A DNA stretch of 64,000 bases from Mesorhizobium sp. AR02 (lineage in GTDB: Bacteria > Pseudomonadota > Alphaproteobacteria > Rhizobiales > Rhizobiaceae). The position numbers were made by a program, and so were the translations under genes. The notes below the pieces were generated by a model. The model had not been told where the DNA came from. It did not search any database and saw nothing but the letters and a program-made list of their open reading frames with translations. The stretch lies in the NCBI RefSeq assembly GCF_024746835.1, contig NZ_CP080531.1, forward strand, positions 3,740,001 through 3,804,000. Reading direction: 5' to 3'. Shown here piece after piece: positions 29,913 to 37,935 of this stretch (position 1 is the first letter of the stretch; each line of letters begins with the position of its first letter).

Positions 29913-29927
29913 AAAAGGATCAGGACC

Positions 29928-30770
29928 ATGCATTACACTCTCGCCACTCGGTTCGGCCGCAATTCTCACCAGATCGGTGGGCGCGAAGCCCTCGACAACG
30001 AAGCCCTTTGCCGTCACGTCCCGTCGATCTTCGCCCGCGAGGCGCATGGCAGCCGTTCCGAGCGCTACGTCTATGTCCCCACCATCGAGATCGTGGAGGG
30101 ATTACGCCGGGAGGGATGGTTCCCATTCTTTGCCGTGCAGGCGGTCCCGCGCGACGGCAGCCGCCACGGCCACGCCAAGCACATGCTGCGCCTGCGTCGG
30201 GACGATGGTATTGGCAAGCCGGAGGCGGCGGAAGTCATCATCGTGAACAGCCATGACGGAAGCTCGGCTTACCAGATGTTTGCCGGCGTCCTGCGTTTCG
30301 TCTGCACCAACAGCATGATTGCGGGCGAGCGGTTCGAGGAAGTCCGCGTTCCCCACAAGGGCGGCATTCAGGATCAGATCATCGAGGGGGTCTATACGGT
30401 CGCGGAGGATTTTCCACGCCTGATCGAAGCCACCGAGACGATGAAGGACACCCGGCTTTCGGAAGGCGAACAGCGCGTCTTGGCCGAGGCGAGCCTTGTC
30501 GCCCGCTATGGCGAGGAGGAAAGCCCGGTTCGCCCGGACCAGATCATCGCGCCGCGCCGCCGCGAGGATGTCGGGCAAAGCCTCTGGCAGACCTTCAACG
30601 TCATTCAGGAAAATCTCATTCGCGGCGGTCTTTCCGGACGGCGCCAGACCGCCGATGGCCGTATCCGCCGCAGCCAGACCCGCGCCATCAACGGCATCGA
30701 CCAGAATGTCGGTCTCAATCGCGCCCTGTGGACGCTGGCAGAGGGCATGCAGCGCCTGAAAGCGGCCTGA
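29928..30770 (+). CDS. DUF932 family protein
   Basis: 280 residues from the ATG at 29928. Family marks are CRHVPSIFAREAH, RYVYVPTIEIVEGLR, HMLRLRR and IVNSHDGSSAYQM, then FAGVLRFVCTNSM. DUF932 proteins are common on plasmids, ICEs and phages; function is unknown, with a possible anti-defence or DNA-binding role. It carries the same structured leader as the parB-like gene, suggesting shared control, and ends in a terminator. Confidence 0.85.
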   Translation: MHYTLATRFGRNSHQIGGREALDNEALCRHVPSIFAREAHGSRSERYVYVPTIEIVEGLRREGWFPFFAVQAVPRDGSRHGHAKHMLRLRRDDGIGKPEAAEVIIVNSHDGSSAYQMFAGVLRFVCTNSMIAGERFEEVRVPHKGGIQDQIIEGVYTVAEDFPRLIEATETMKDTRLSEGEQRVLAEASLVARYGEEESPVRPDQIIAPRRREDVGQSLWQTFNVIQENLIRGGLSGRRQTADGRIRRSQTRAINGIDQNVGLNRALWTLAEGMQRLKAA

Positions 30771-30777
30771 TCCTCGC

Positions 30778-30813
30778 AAAGCCGTGGAGCCGACAATCCG
30801 GCTCTACGGCTTT
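30778..30813 (+). terminator. Terminator after DUF932
   Basis: 15-base arms AAAGCCGTGGAGCCG / CGGCTCTACGGCTTT pair with one mismatch around a 6-base loop, ending GCGCTTTT, 8 bases after the stop codon. Confidence 0.75.
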
Positions 30814-30847
30814 GCGCTTTTCAGCAGGGCCACATTTCAGATTTCGC

Positions 30848-30871
30848 GCCGATCCGCATTTGCGGATCGGC
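30848..30871. terminator. Second hairpin between convergent DUF932 and qseC-like genes
   Basis: GCCGATCCGCA / TGCGGATCGGC, 11-base perfect arms with a TT centre. Being symmetrical and between convergent genes it may stop transcription from the qseC side. No T tail, so not certain. Confidence 0.5.
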
Positions 30872-30948
30872 GGGCTTCTGCCGTACAGAAATACGGCCGC
30901 TCGCCGGGCGCCGCCCGGCTCGCGAAAGCACGTCATTCACAATTGGAT

Positions 30949-31185
30949 TTACGACGATTCGGACGGTGCCCTCGGTGCCGACTGCTGGATCAGATCAGCC
31001 GCATCAACATGGAGCGCCTCCGCGATCCGTCCTAGCACCGACACGCTCGCCGACACATCGGCACGTTCGATCGCGCCGACATAACGGGCGCTCAATCCTG
31101 CGCTCTCGGCCAACTCTTCCTGCGTCAGTTTTTTTGCATGACGGACCCGACGCAGGTTGATCGCCATGACATCCTTGAGATCCAT
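30949..31185 (-). CDS. qseC: QseC-like Xre-family repressor
   Basis: 78 residues. A full Xre helix-turn-helix spans about 8-62: AINLRRVRHAKKLTQEELA, SAGLSARYVGAIER, SVLGRIAEALHVDAADL. It is divergent from the DUF2285 gene at 31395, with a perfect palindrome between them. In Mesorhizobium loti R7A the same arrangement is qseC-qseM: QseC represses and tunes qseM and its own gene. I call it qseC by this arrangement and by the type of both proteins. Confidence 0.78.
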   Translation of the reverse strand: MDLKDVMAINLRRVRHAKKLTQEELAESAGLSARYVGAIERADVSASVSVLGRIAEALHVDAADLIQQSAPRAPSESS

Positions 31186-31204
31186 GGCGGCAGAGGAGCC
31201 CCCA

Positions 31205-31237
31205 TCGGAACCATCGTTCCAGGAACGATGGTTCCGA
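31205..31237. promoter_or_regulatory. Perfect palindromic operator in the qseC-qseM intergenic region
   Basis: Arms TCGGAACCATCGTTCC and its exact complement flank a single A, giving 33 bases of perfect symmetry. It starts 20 bases before the qseC-like start. Each arm also contains the shorter inner match GGAAC...GTTCC, so two overlapping half-operators are possible. Binding by the QseC-like repressor is the natural reading. Confidence 0.8.
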
Positions 31238-31394
31238 TTCGTACAAGCCCATGATATAGGTGGACCTCGCCAGTCTCCGTCTTATTCCTGCCGGCAGCAT
31301 GCGCGATGCGCCCGGCGCATCAGCGGATCGCGTGAAATCGGTCCAAATATTGCGGTGGACTAAACGCATTCGTTAGACTTGGTCGGGGCCAAAG

Positions 31395-31658
31395 ATGACC
31401 ATGCCCGCCTTCCAGGACCGCCCGCCGCTGACCGAGCGGGTGAACGCCTATGACGAGCGTCACCTGCCGACCTATGTTCGGCTGCTGATGGCCGAGGAGG
31501 AGGGCGCGGACTGGCGCGAAGTGGTTTTGGTCCTCTTCGGGCTCGACCCGACGCGCGAGCCCGACCGCGCCAAAATCGTCCATGACAGCCATCTGGCCCG
31601 TGCCCACTGGATGACCGAGACCGGTTATCGCCATTTGCTCGAACCGCGGATGCATTAG
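31395..31658 (+). CDS. qseM: QseM-like antiactivator (DUF2285)
   Basis: 87 residues. Single DUF2285 domain: YDERHLPTYVRLLMAEEEG, VVLVLFGLDPTREPDRA and SHLARAHWMTETGYRHLL. In R7A, QseM binds and blocks both TraR and FseA and so keeps ICE transfer off in most cells. Here it is divergent from a QseC-like repressor and directly upstream of an FseA-like gene, which strengthens the call. Another homologue is at 20897-21298. Confidence 0.8.
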   Translation: MTMPAFQDRPPLTERVNAYDERHLPTYVRLLMAEEEGADWREVVLVLFGLDPTREPDRAKIVHDSHLARAHWMTETGYRHLLEPRMH

Positions 31659-31812
31659 CGGTCCGGCGCCGGCCTAGCATATCAAATCGATCCAGCCTGT
31701 CGCACGGGTAGCTGTCGCGCGTGATGCAACCTGAAGGTCTAGGCACAACCGGAGATTTCAGGATCGTGGGCGCTTTCCCCTGCCGAACGAGGGGAACAGC
31801 CCAGGAGGCACA

Positions 31813-32599
31813 ATGCCTATATCAGACTGGCAGTCGCTGGACACGATCGAACAACTGAAGCGTCTCGACCGTCCTGGCTTCGCTGCCGAGCTTCTTCGCC
31901 GGAACGCCGCCTATCGCCGCGACTATGCCCACACGCTGCGCAAGATTGCCCAAGGCGGAATCGATCCGGATGAAGCCCGGTCGAACCTCGCCCACCGCTG
32001 GGGGTTGCGATTTTTTCTACGATCCTGACACCCCGGCCGCCCACGAACCCGTCTTCTGGCTTCCCGAGCATTCGCCGGGCACGCTGATCTTGACGTCGGC
32101 CCCGGCCGGGTTCGATCTCGGCGTCGCATTCGATCCCGCGGCCCTCGGTCCGGTCCTGGCCGAACGCGCGGACGCCAACGGCCGTGAGCTGGTGATCCGC
32201 GACACCTCAGGCGAAGTGCACATCTGGCTGTTGGATGAAGGTGCTGCCCGTCATCCGTCCGTGATCCTGCCGCGCGATGGCGCCTTCAGGCTGCGCCTTG
32301 ATCTCGCCTCGCGATTCGTCCGCCGCCTTCTTGGCCAGCGGGTCGGCCTGTTGCCGCCCAAGCTGCGGCTCACCGATTTCCAGAGACATCGCTATATCCA
32401 GCTCTTGCGGGCCGCCGATCTTGCCGAGGAAGGCGGCGGGCCTCGCGACGTTGCCGCCCAAATATTCAGGTCCCAACAGGCCGAGCTGCCGGCGATAGAA
32501 TTCAAGGACTCGGCCGCTCGCAAACAGGCTGAGCGCCTGATCAAGCAGGCGCTCGTACTGGTAGACCGTGGATATTTGAAGCTCCTGCGCGGCGGTTGA
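31813..32599 (+). CDS. fseA: FseA-like excision activator, made by +1 ribosomal frameshift
   Basis: Two overlapping frames encode one protein. Frame 1 (31813-32028, ATG after CCCAGGAGG) gives a DUF6499-type N-domain (DWQSLDTIEQLKRLDRPGF, ending HRWGLRFFLRS). The +1 frame continues with FYDPDTPAAHEPVFWLPEH and a DUF2285-containing C-domain to 32599. A shift at T6 (32011-32016) gives a fused 261-residue protein reading ...HRWGLRF-FYDPDT. In M. loti R7A, FseA is produced from msi172-msi171 by a programmed +1 frameshift and activates rdfS; here rdfS is next downstream. A plain frameshift mutation is the alternative. Confidence 0.8.
32008..32019 (+). other. Candidate programmed +1 frameshift site
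   Basis: Codons CGA TTT TTT CTA. After decoding the first TTT, tRNA-Phe can slip one base forward on the T6 run, and the next codon becomes TTC, then TAC GAT. Frame 1 stops at TGA 32026-32028, so a non-shifted product ends five codons later. Confidence 0.65.
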
Positions 32600-32812
32600 C
32601 ACGCCCTCCATCCCCAACTGACGCGCCCCCTTACTGCGTCTCGCCTTGCTATCCCCCTCCAGCACCCGCCCGCCCACGCCCGCCCACGCCAACGGGTGGA
32701 CACGCATTCGCGAAAATCTTTGTCCACCCCCTGCGCCTGGTTTCTCCGCCACGGTGATCTCGACACGCCGCGCTTTCCCCAGCGGCGCCCTCAACGGACA
32801 CGGAGGACTACC

Positions 32813-33097
32813 ATGCGCGACAGACTGGCGGAGCTTGCCGCTCGCTATCTCAGAACCCACGAGGCGGCTCGTCTTCTCGGCATCTCGCCGCGCACGCTCG
32901 AAAAATATCGCTGCCATGGCACCGGCCCGACTTTCCGCAAGCTCGGCGGTCGCGTCGTCTATGCAATTGACGATCTCGAGGCCTGGGCCGATCAGGCGGC
33001 CTGCCGTTCGACCTCCGATCCGCACTACAACGAGGCCCGCGCTGCCGGGCGTACTGAGGCCGGTGGCCGTGTCGCCACCGCCCACCTGCATCGCTGA
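32813..33097 (+). CDS. rdfS: RdfS-like excisionase (MerR/helix-turn-helix)
   Basis: 94 residues from the ATG with GGAGGA upstream. A winged-helix MerR/HTH_17 domain occupies 13-62: YLRTHEAARLLGISPRTLE, KYRCHGTGPTFRKLGGRV, VYAIDDLEAWA. In R7A, RdfS is the recombination directionality factor that drives ICE excision and lies upstream of conjugation genes, as here. Identity as an excisionase acting with this serine recombinase is inference: R7A RdfS works with a tyrosine integrase. Confidence 0.72.
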   Translation: MRDRLAELAARYLRTHEAARLLGISPRTLEKYRCHGTGPTFRKLGGRVVYAIDDLEAWADQAACRSTSDPHYNEARAAGRTEAGGRVATAHLHR

Positions 33098-33106
33098 GGC
33101 AGCGCC

Positions 33107-34279
33107 ATGTCGCGTCGTCGCCTCATCACGCCCAGCGAGCGCAGCAAGCTCGATCCGTTCGTCGTTGCGACTGGCGACGCATCCCCGCGCGATCAACGCG
33201 ATCTCATGGAACGGCCGTTCTTCTCGCTGGCCAAGGCCAAGCGCACCACGCCGATCCTTTACGAAGCCGGCGGCACGCGCGTCGAGGTCTTCGCTGTTGC
33301 CGAGCATGGCATGGCGACCATCTGGGACGCCGACGTGCTGATCTGGGCCGCGAGCCAGATCGTCGAAGCCGAGAATCTCGGCCTTCGAACATCCCGTTTC
33401 CTGCGCTTCACGCCATATCAGCTCCTGATGGCTGTCGGACGCCAGACTGGCGCCCGCGACTACAAGCTCTTGAAGGGTGCGCTGACGCGCCTGCAATCGA
33501 CCGCCATCCGCACCACCATCCGCAACGGCGAGCATTGGCGCCGCCAACAGTTCTCCTGGATCAACGAATGGGAGGAATGCACGACGCTCGACGGCCGCGT
33601 CGAGGGCATGGAATTCGTGCTGCCCGACTGGTTCTATCGCGGCGTCATTGATCGCTCGCTGGTTCTGACCATCGACCCCGCCTATTTCCGGCTGACGGGC
33701 GGGATCGAGCGCTGGCTCTACCGCGTCGCTCGCAAGCATGCCGGTCGCCAGAAGCGGGGCTGGCTCTTCGACATCCCGCATCTGCACGAGAAGTCCGGCA
33801 GCCTGGTCCGCGTTTCGGATTTCGCGCTCCAGATCAGGCGCATTGCCGCCCGCCAGCCGCTGCCGGGCTATCGCCTCCAGATCGAGTACGAGGGGCGCCG
33901 CGAGTTCCTGCGCATCCTGCCCGCAAACTTTTCCACAGCCCCTGTGGATCGTGCTGTGGAAACACTCGGGATTTCGCACGCAAACCATATCGGGATTTCG
34001 CACGCAGCCCTATCGGGACTTCGCACGCACGGATCGCAACTAACCCTTTGGCCGGAGACGGTAATTCCGGCTCTTAACTTAGAGTCTAATAGAGAATCTA
34101 ACTTTTGTAGTGGCGCGCGCGATGTGGAAAATCTTGCCGAAATGCGTCAACGCGAGGCCGCAGCCAACAAAGAGGACGGTACACCCGATACGTCTTTCCG
34201 TAAATCCGGGTTTACGGCTGACAATACTGCCCGAGCACCGCACCTGCCCTTCGGCAAAAAGCCAGGAGGGGCGAAGTGA
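33107..34279 (+). CDS. repA: Replication initiator RepA
   Basis: 390 residues, 9 bases after rdfS. It belongs to the replication initiator A family of alphaproteobacterial plasmids and ICEs: DLMERPFFSLAKAKR, TPYQLLMAVGRQTG, KGALTRLQSTAIRTTI, FVLPDWFYRGVID, GIERWLYRVARKHAG. Replication functions let an excised ICE circle persist. Three iteron-like repeats lie inside the coding region (33966-34028), encoding a repetitive peptide (GISHANHIGISHA). The C-terminal 90 residues look unstructured. parA starts in the stop codon. Confidence 0.88.
   Translation: MSRRRLITPSERSKLDPFVVATGDASPRDQRDLMERPFFSLAKAKRTTPILYEAGGTRVEVFAVAEHGMATIWDADVLIWAASQIVEAENLGLRTSRFLRFTPYQLLMAVGRQTGARDYKLLKGALTRLQSTAIRTTIRNGEHWRRQQFSWINEWEECTTLDGRVEGMEFVLPDWFYRGVIDRSLVLTIDPAYFRLTGGIERWLYRVARKHAGRQKRGWLFDIPHLHEKSGSLVRVSDFALQIRRIAARQPLPGYRLQIEYEGRREFLRILPANFSTAPVDRAVETLGISHANHIGISHAALSGLRTHGSQLTLWPETVIPALNLESNRESNFCSGARDVENLAEMRQREAAANKEDGTPDTSFRKSGFTADNTARAPHLPFGKKPGGAK
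33966..34028 (+). repeat. Three iteron-like direct repeats within repA
   Basis: TCGGGATTTCGCACGC occurs at 33966 and 33990, and TCGGGACTTCGCACGC at 34013, spaced 24 and 23 bases, about two helical turns. Such spacing is typical of initiator-binding iterons, making this a candidate replication origin or self-regulation site. Confidence 0.75.
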
Positions 34280-34914
34280 TCGTCGCGCTCCTCAATCAAA
34301 AAGGTGGTGTCGGCAAGACGACGCTCGCCTTGCATCTCGCCGGTGAATGGGCGGTGCAGGGATGCCGCGTCTCCCTGATCGACGCGGATCCGCAAGGTTC
34401 TGCGCTCGATTGGTCGCAGCAGCGCGCGCGGGAGGGGCTGCCAAGGCGCTTCGGTGTCATCGGCCTGGCGCGAGACACGCTCCACCGCGAGGCCCCGGAG
34501 CTGGCCCGCGATCGCGATCATGTCGTCATCGACGGGCCGCCGCGCGTCGCCGGCCTGATGCGCTCGGCTCTGCTCGCCGCCGACCTTGTGCTGATCCCGG
34601 TGCAGCCATCGCCGTTCGACGGCTGGGCCTCGGCCGAGATCCTGTCGCTCCTTCAGGAGGCGCGCATCTATCGCCCGCAACTTGTCGCTCGCTTCGTGTT
34701 GAACCGCTGTGCCGCGCGCACCGTCATCGCCCGCGCGACGGCCGAGACGCTTGCCGATCACGATCCGCCGGTGCTCAGCGCCACCATCGGCCAGCGCGTC
34801 GCTTTCGCGGACGCCGCGCAATCCGGCCGCCTGGTTTCCGAACTCGACGATGGCAGTCCCGCCGCCAGGGAGATCACCGCACTCTGCACCGAGGTCGGGA
34901 GGATCGCGCCATGA
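34276..34914 (+). CDS. parA: ParA-family partition ATPase
   Basis: 212 residues, GTG start overlapping the repA stop. Deviant Walker A LLNQKGGVGKTTLALHLA (about 5-22), A' motif LIDADPQGSALDW, B motif VVIDGPPRVAGLM. It lacks an N-terminal helix-turn-helix, so it is the short type that uses a separate DNA-binding partner, probably the next gene. It moves the replicon copies apart. Confidence 0.9.
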   Translation: MIVALLNQKGGVGKTTLALHLAGEWAVQGCRVSLIDADPQGSALDWSQQRAREGLPRRFGVIGLARDTLHREAPELARDRDHVVIDGPPRVAGLMRSALLAADLVLIPVQPSPFDGWASAEILSLLQEARIYRPQLVARFVLNRCAARTVIARATAETLADHDPPVLSATIGQRVAFADAAQSGRLVSELDDGSPAAREITALCTEVGRIAP

Positions 34915-35153
34915 ACAAGCGCGGTTTCGCCTCGCGTCCCGTCGACCCCGAACGCTGGATCAAGGCGCCCGACAGGCGGTCCACAGGCGCCGACGATACC
35001 GCTGCCTTCACCGCCCGACTGACCATCGACATCACGCCGGAGCTGCGCAGCCGCATCAAGATCGTGGCGTTCCGGCGCGGTGTCACCGTCGCCGACATGC
35101 TGCGCGACCTGTTCGCCCGCGAATTCCCCACCGATCCCGGAGACCCGTCATGA
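34911..35153 (+). CDS. Small partner of ParA (ribbon-helix-helix-like)
   Basis: 80 residues, ATG overlapping the parA stop. The C-terminal half reads ARLTIDITPELRSRIKIVAF then GVTVADMLRDLFAREF, a beta-strand plus two helices as in ribbon-helix-helix proteins. The N-terminus is basic and flexible. It is likely the centromere-binding partner or a repressor of the operon. It overlaps the next gene by 4 bases. Confidence 0.75.
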   Translation: MNKRGFASRPVDPERWIKAPDRRSTGADDTAAFTARLTIDITPELRSRIKIVAFRRGVTVADMLRDLFAREFPTDPGDPS

Positions 35154-35671
35154 ACAACAGCGAGCCGCAAACCCCGTTGCCCGTCGTGCCGCCCACCCAT
35201 CGGGGCACCATGACCCTGACCCATGTCGAGCTGACCTGGATCGAGAAGAAGATCGAGTTCTGGTTGCGTTTCGGCCGCCGCGCCGAGGAGACGATTCTCG
35301 ATCGTCGGCGCAGCATCGCCAGTTTTGTGCCGAACAGCATCTTCGCCTTCGTGCGCTGGGCGTCGAACGATTTCGGCACCGTGATTTCGCGCATGGACAT
35401 CGTGCGCGCCGTCACCCCAGGCGAACGCCATCAAACGCTGCCCTTCGTGCGCCCCGGCGGCGAGATCCTGCTGCGGGTCGATGGCTGGCCCAAGGTCGAG
35501 CGGGTGTTGCAGTTCATCGACGCGATCGAGGCCCTCGGCGTCGATCCCGCCGACGCCGCGCCGGAATATTGGCGTCACCTCCACAACCGTCTCGCCGCCG
35601 GCCATGAACCCCGCACCTATACGCGCGAACAGCATGACGCCTGGCTGAAGCGCCGGAGGGTCGCGCCATGA
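35150..35671 (+). CDS. DUF2840 family protein
   Basis: 173 residues, coupled to both neighbours by 4-base overlaps. Marks: LTHVELTWIEKKIEFWLRF, PNSIFAFVRWASNDFGT, VTPGERHQTLPFVRPGGE, DAIEALGVDPADAAPEYW. The family is regularly found between parA and traF in alphaproteobacterial conjugation loci. Function unknown. Confidence 0.82.
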   Translation: MNNSEPQTPLPVVPPTHRGTMTLTHVELTWIEKKIEFWLRFGRRAEETILDRRRSIASFVPNSIFAFVRWASNDFGTVISRMDIVRAVTPGERHQTLPFVRPGGEILLRVDGWPKVERVLQFIDAIEALGVDPADAAPEYWRHLHNRLAAGHEPRTYTREQHDAWLKRRRVAP

Positions 35672-36213
35672 GCCGCTTCGGCTACATCATGACGACGTAC
35701 TTCGTCTTGCTCACGATAGGCGGCCTGGCCTTCGTCCATCCCGCACCACGGCTGATCTGGAACGCCACGGCCAGCACGCCGACCGGCCTCTATGCGCTGC
35801 GTCCGGTCGACCGGCTCCAGGCGATGGAGCTGGTCGCGTTCAAGCCGCCCGAGCCGGTCGCGAGTTTTCTGGCTGACGGCGGATTCCTGCCCAGGGACGT
35901 GCCGCTGTTGAAGCACGTCATGGCGCTGCCCGGACAGACCGTTTGCCGGACCGGCGACGCTGTCATGGTCGACGGTATCGCGGTGGGCGAGGCGCGCGAC
36001 CGCGATCATCTCGGCCGCCCGCTGCCAAGCTGGAGCGGCTGCCGGACGCTTCGCCCAAGCGAAATCTTCCTGATGAACCCGAGCGTGCCGGACAGCCTCG
36101 ATGGCCGCTATTTCGGCCCGCTTCCGACCAGCTCGATCCTCGCCCGCGCTATCCCGCTGCTCACCGATGAGGACGGCGACGGGCGCTTCACCTGGCGCGC
36201 CCGAACGCGATGA
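35668..36213 (+). CDS. traF: TraF, S26-type conjugal transfer peptidase
   Basis: 181 residues. An N-terminal membrane helix (YIMTTYFVLLTIGGLAFV) is followed by the S26 peptidase core: STPTGLYALRP with the catalytic Ser, and PLLKHVMALPGQTV with the catalytic Lys. The late GRYFGPLP block is typical of TraF. In IncP-type systems TraF processes and cyclises the TrbC pilin. Its substrate would be the TrbC encoded at 45969. Confidence 0.9.
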   Translation: MSRFGYIMTTYFVLLTIGGLAFVHPAPRLIWNATASTPTGLYALRPVDRLQAMELVAFKPPEPVASFLADGGFLPRDVPLLKHVMALPGQTVCRTGDAVMVDGIAVGEARDRDHLGRPLPSWSGCRTLRPSEIFLMNPSVPDSLDGRYFGPLPTSSILARAIPLLTDEDGDGRFTWRARTR

Positions 36214-36282
36214 CGGACGCGGCCTGCGTCGTGCGGAACGCACGTCGTCCCCATCCATCGCATCACATGAGGAGTTTTTGTC

Positions 36283-36630
36283 ATGACACAAATCGGTCAA
36301 TTCACACGCGGCAAGTCCGGCTATTCCGGCCGCATCCAGACGCTCTCGTTCGACGCCGAGTTGATGCTTATTCCTGCGGAGCACAGCGACGCCGAAAACG
36401 CGCCGGACTATCGCGTCCATCTCGGTGGCGGGGACGGACCGGCGATTGGCCCAGAGATCGGAGCTGCGTGGAAGCGCACAGGCGAGAAGGCCGGCGACTA
36501 TGTCTCCCTCCAGCTTGACGATCCGGCGCTGACGCAGCCGATCCGTGCCAACCTGTTCCAGTCCAGCGACGACGAATTCGCCTGGGTGCTGAACTGGAAC
36601 CGGCCGCCCAAGCGCAGCGAGCGGGACTGA
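36283..36630 (+). CDS. DUF736 family protein, second copy
   Basis: 115 residues; GAGG precedes the ATG. It shares IG-FT-G-SG-SG, DYRVHLGG, GAAWKRTGEKAGDYVSLQL and DDPALTQPIRANLF with the copy at 22011. It lies between traF and the transglycosylase, a usual place for this family. Function unknown. Confidence 0.85.
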   Translation: MTQIGQFTRGKSGYSGRIQTLSFDAELMLIPAEHSDAENAPDYRVHLGGGDGPAIGPEIGAAWKRTGEKAGDYVSLQLDDPALTQPIRANLFQSSDDEFAWVLNWNRPPKRSERD

Positions 36631-36634
36631 TGCG

Positions 36635-37564
36635 ATGCAGGGTCCCGTCACGCGCGCTGGCGACAAGGCGTACAAAAGCTCCCCTTTGTTCGCGGGAAAG
36701 CCGTCTCATCCCTCCGTCCCGCTCGATGTTCCATCGGCCGTCGCGCGCAGCGGCGGTCAAGGGCGGCCGCAGGGCGGCGCACCGCGCGCACCCTTGACGG
36801 ACGCGAGCACGATGGCTCGCTCGCGTCCTGGCGGAGACACAGCGAGCCCCCGTTTCGCCACTCTTCTGCTTGCGAGCCTGCTTGCGGTCGGCGCGCCATC
36901 GCCGGCGATGCCCGCCCAGGCCGGGCCTGCGCAACGCCAGCCGGCGAGCGATCCCTATGCGCCCCATGTGGCGGAAGCCGCGCGGCGCTTCGGCATCCCG
37001 TCCGCCTGGATTCGCGCTGTCATGCGCGCCGAGAGCCGCGGCGACCGGCGCGCGGTCTCGCGCAAAGGCGCGATGGGGCTGATGCAGATCATGCCCGAGA
37101 CCTGGGCGGAGCTACGCACTCGCTATGGCCTCGCCCGCGATCCCTTCGATGCGCACGACAACATCCTGGCGGGTGCCGCATATCTGCGCGACATGCACGA
37201 CCGCTACGGCTTTCCTGGCTGCCTTGCGGCCTACAATGCCGGTCCTGGCCGCTACGAGGAGTATCGCGACCGGCATCGACCGCTGCCGGCGGAAACCATT
37301 GCCTATGTGGCGGCAATTGCCCCTTTTGTTGGTGGCGGGCCGGCCATTGGACCTGTCCTCGTGGCAACGTCCAATCGCTCATCCTGGACGCAGGCGCCGC
37401 TCTTCGCCGCGCGCGCTGACGGCCCGCCGACTGTCGATCATGCGCGGTTCGATCGTGCGCCGCGCGACGCGTCGACGGCAGCTTCGGTGCGCGACCTGTC
37501 CGCCATCGCGCCGCAATCCGACGGCCTGTTCGTCGCCCGCTGGGCATCGGGACGGTCGCAATGA
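36635..37564 (+). CDS. Lytic transglycosylase of the transfer system (VirB1-like)
   Basis: 309 residues from the first ATG; a start at 36812 (MARSRPGGDTA) would place the signal peptide (LLLASLLAVGAPSPAMPAQA) nearer the N-terminus and is plausible. The SLT domain has the catalytic Glu in AVMRAESRGDRRA, then GAMGLMQIMPETWAEL and AAYNAGPGRYEEY. It cuts peptidoglycan locally so the Trb channel can cross the wall. The C-terminal 80 residues look disordered. Confidence 0.85.
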   Translation: MQGPVTRAGDKAYKSSPLFAGKPSHPSVPLDVPSAVARSGGQGRPQGGAPRAPLTDASTMARSRPGGDTASPRFATLLLASLLAVGAPSPAMPAQAGPAQRQPASDPYAPHVAEAARRFGIPSAWIRAVMRAESRGDRRAVSRKGAMGLMQIMPETWAELRTRYGLARDPFDAHDNILAGAAYLRDMHDRYGFPGCLAAYNAGPGRYEEYRDRHRPLPAETIAYVAAIAPFVGGGPAIGPVLVATSNRSSWTQAPLFAARADGPPTVDHARFDRAPRDASTAASVRDLSAIAPQSDGLFVARWASGRSQ

Positions 37565-37935
37565 GCGCGCGCCGTCTCCTTCAGTGTGAAGCCGATTGCC
37601 GTGCTGCTGTCGGCATCAATGCGCCCGAAATCTCGACCTTCGTCGCGCAATGGCTGCTCGCCAACGCATTCCGGCGGGAATTCGTGCTCAGGCGTGCATT
37701 GGCGCAGATCAGCGAAGCAGAGACTGCGGACAGGGGAGACGAGCAGGCACCGACCGAAGGAGGGCCAGATAAAAGGCCGCAATGTGCGGCTCGGGCGGTC
37801 GGTTGTTTTTGCTTCTGTTTTTCACTGATCCGGCAATGTGCGGCATCGGCGCGCAATGTGCGCCTCCCCATCATCCTATTGCCCAGACTTCTCTTTTCCA
37901 ACATTTCCGAGGCCGGTGATGGCCGAGGAGAATGA
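37561..37935 (+). CDS. Doubtful small protein after the transglycosylase
   Basis: 124 codons, ATG overlapping the preceding stop by 4 bases. The first 55 residues look protein-like (APEISTFVAQWLLANAFRRE), but the later part runs through palindromic repeats and into the relaxase start. It may be a short real protein with a non-conserved tail, or no gene at all. Confidence 0.3.
   Translation: MSARRLLQCEADCRAAVGINAPEISTFVAQWLLANAFRREFVLRRALAQISEAETADRGDEQAPTEGGPDKRPQCAARAVGCFCFCFSLIRQCAASARNVRLPIILLPRLLFSNISEAGDGRGE
37776..37863. repeat. Three palindromic repeats upstream of the relaxase (candidate oriT or operator)
   Basis: GCCGCAATGTGCGGC (37776-37790), CCGGCAATGTGCGGC (37830-37844) and GCGCAATGTGCGC (37851-37863) all share GCA-ATG-TGC with inverted arms. 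They end 55 bases before the relaxase start. Their place and symmetry fit relaxosome binding or autoregulation. The nick site is not identified. Confidence 0.6.

Noticed and set aside
32207..34003. 598-codon open frame on the - strand
   Set aside because: It lies opposite fseA, rdfS and repA, shows no family marks, and is a typical shadow in GC-rich DNA.
33966..34028. CRISPR-like array
   Set aside because: Three repeats of 16 bases with 7-8 base gaps inside a coding gene are iterons, not CRISPR; no other array was seen in the window.
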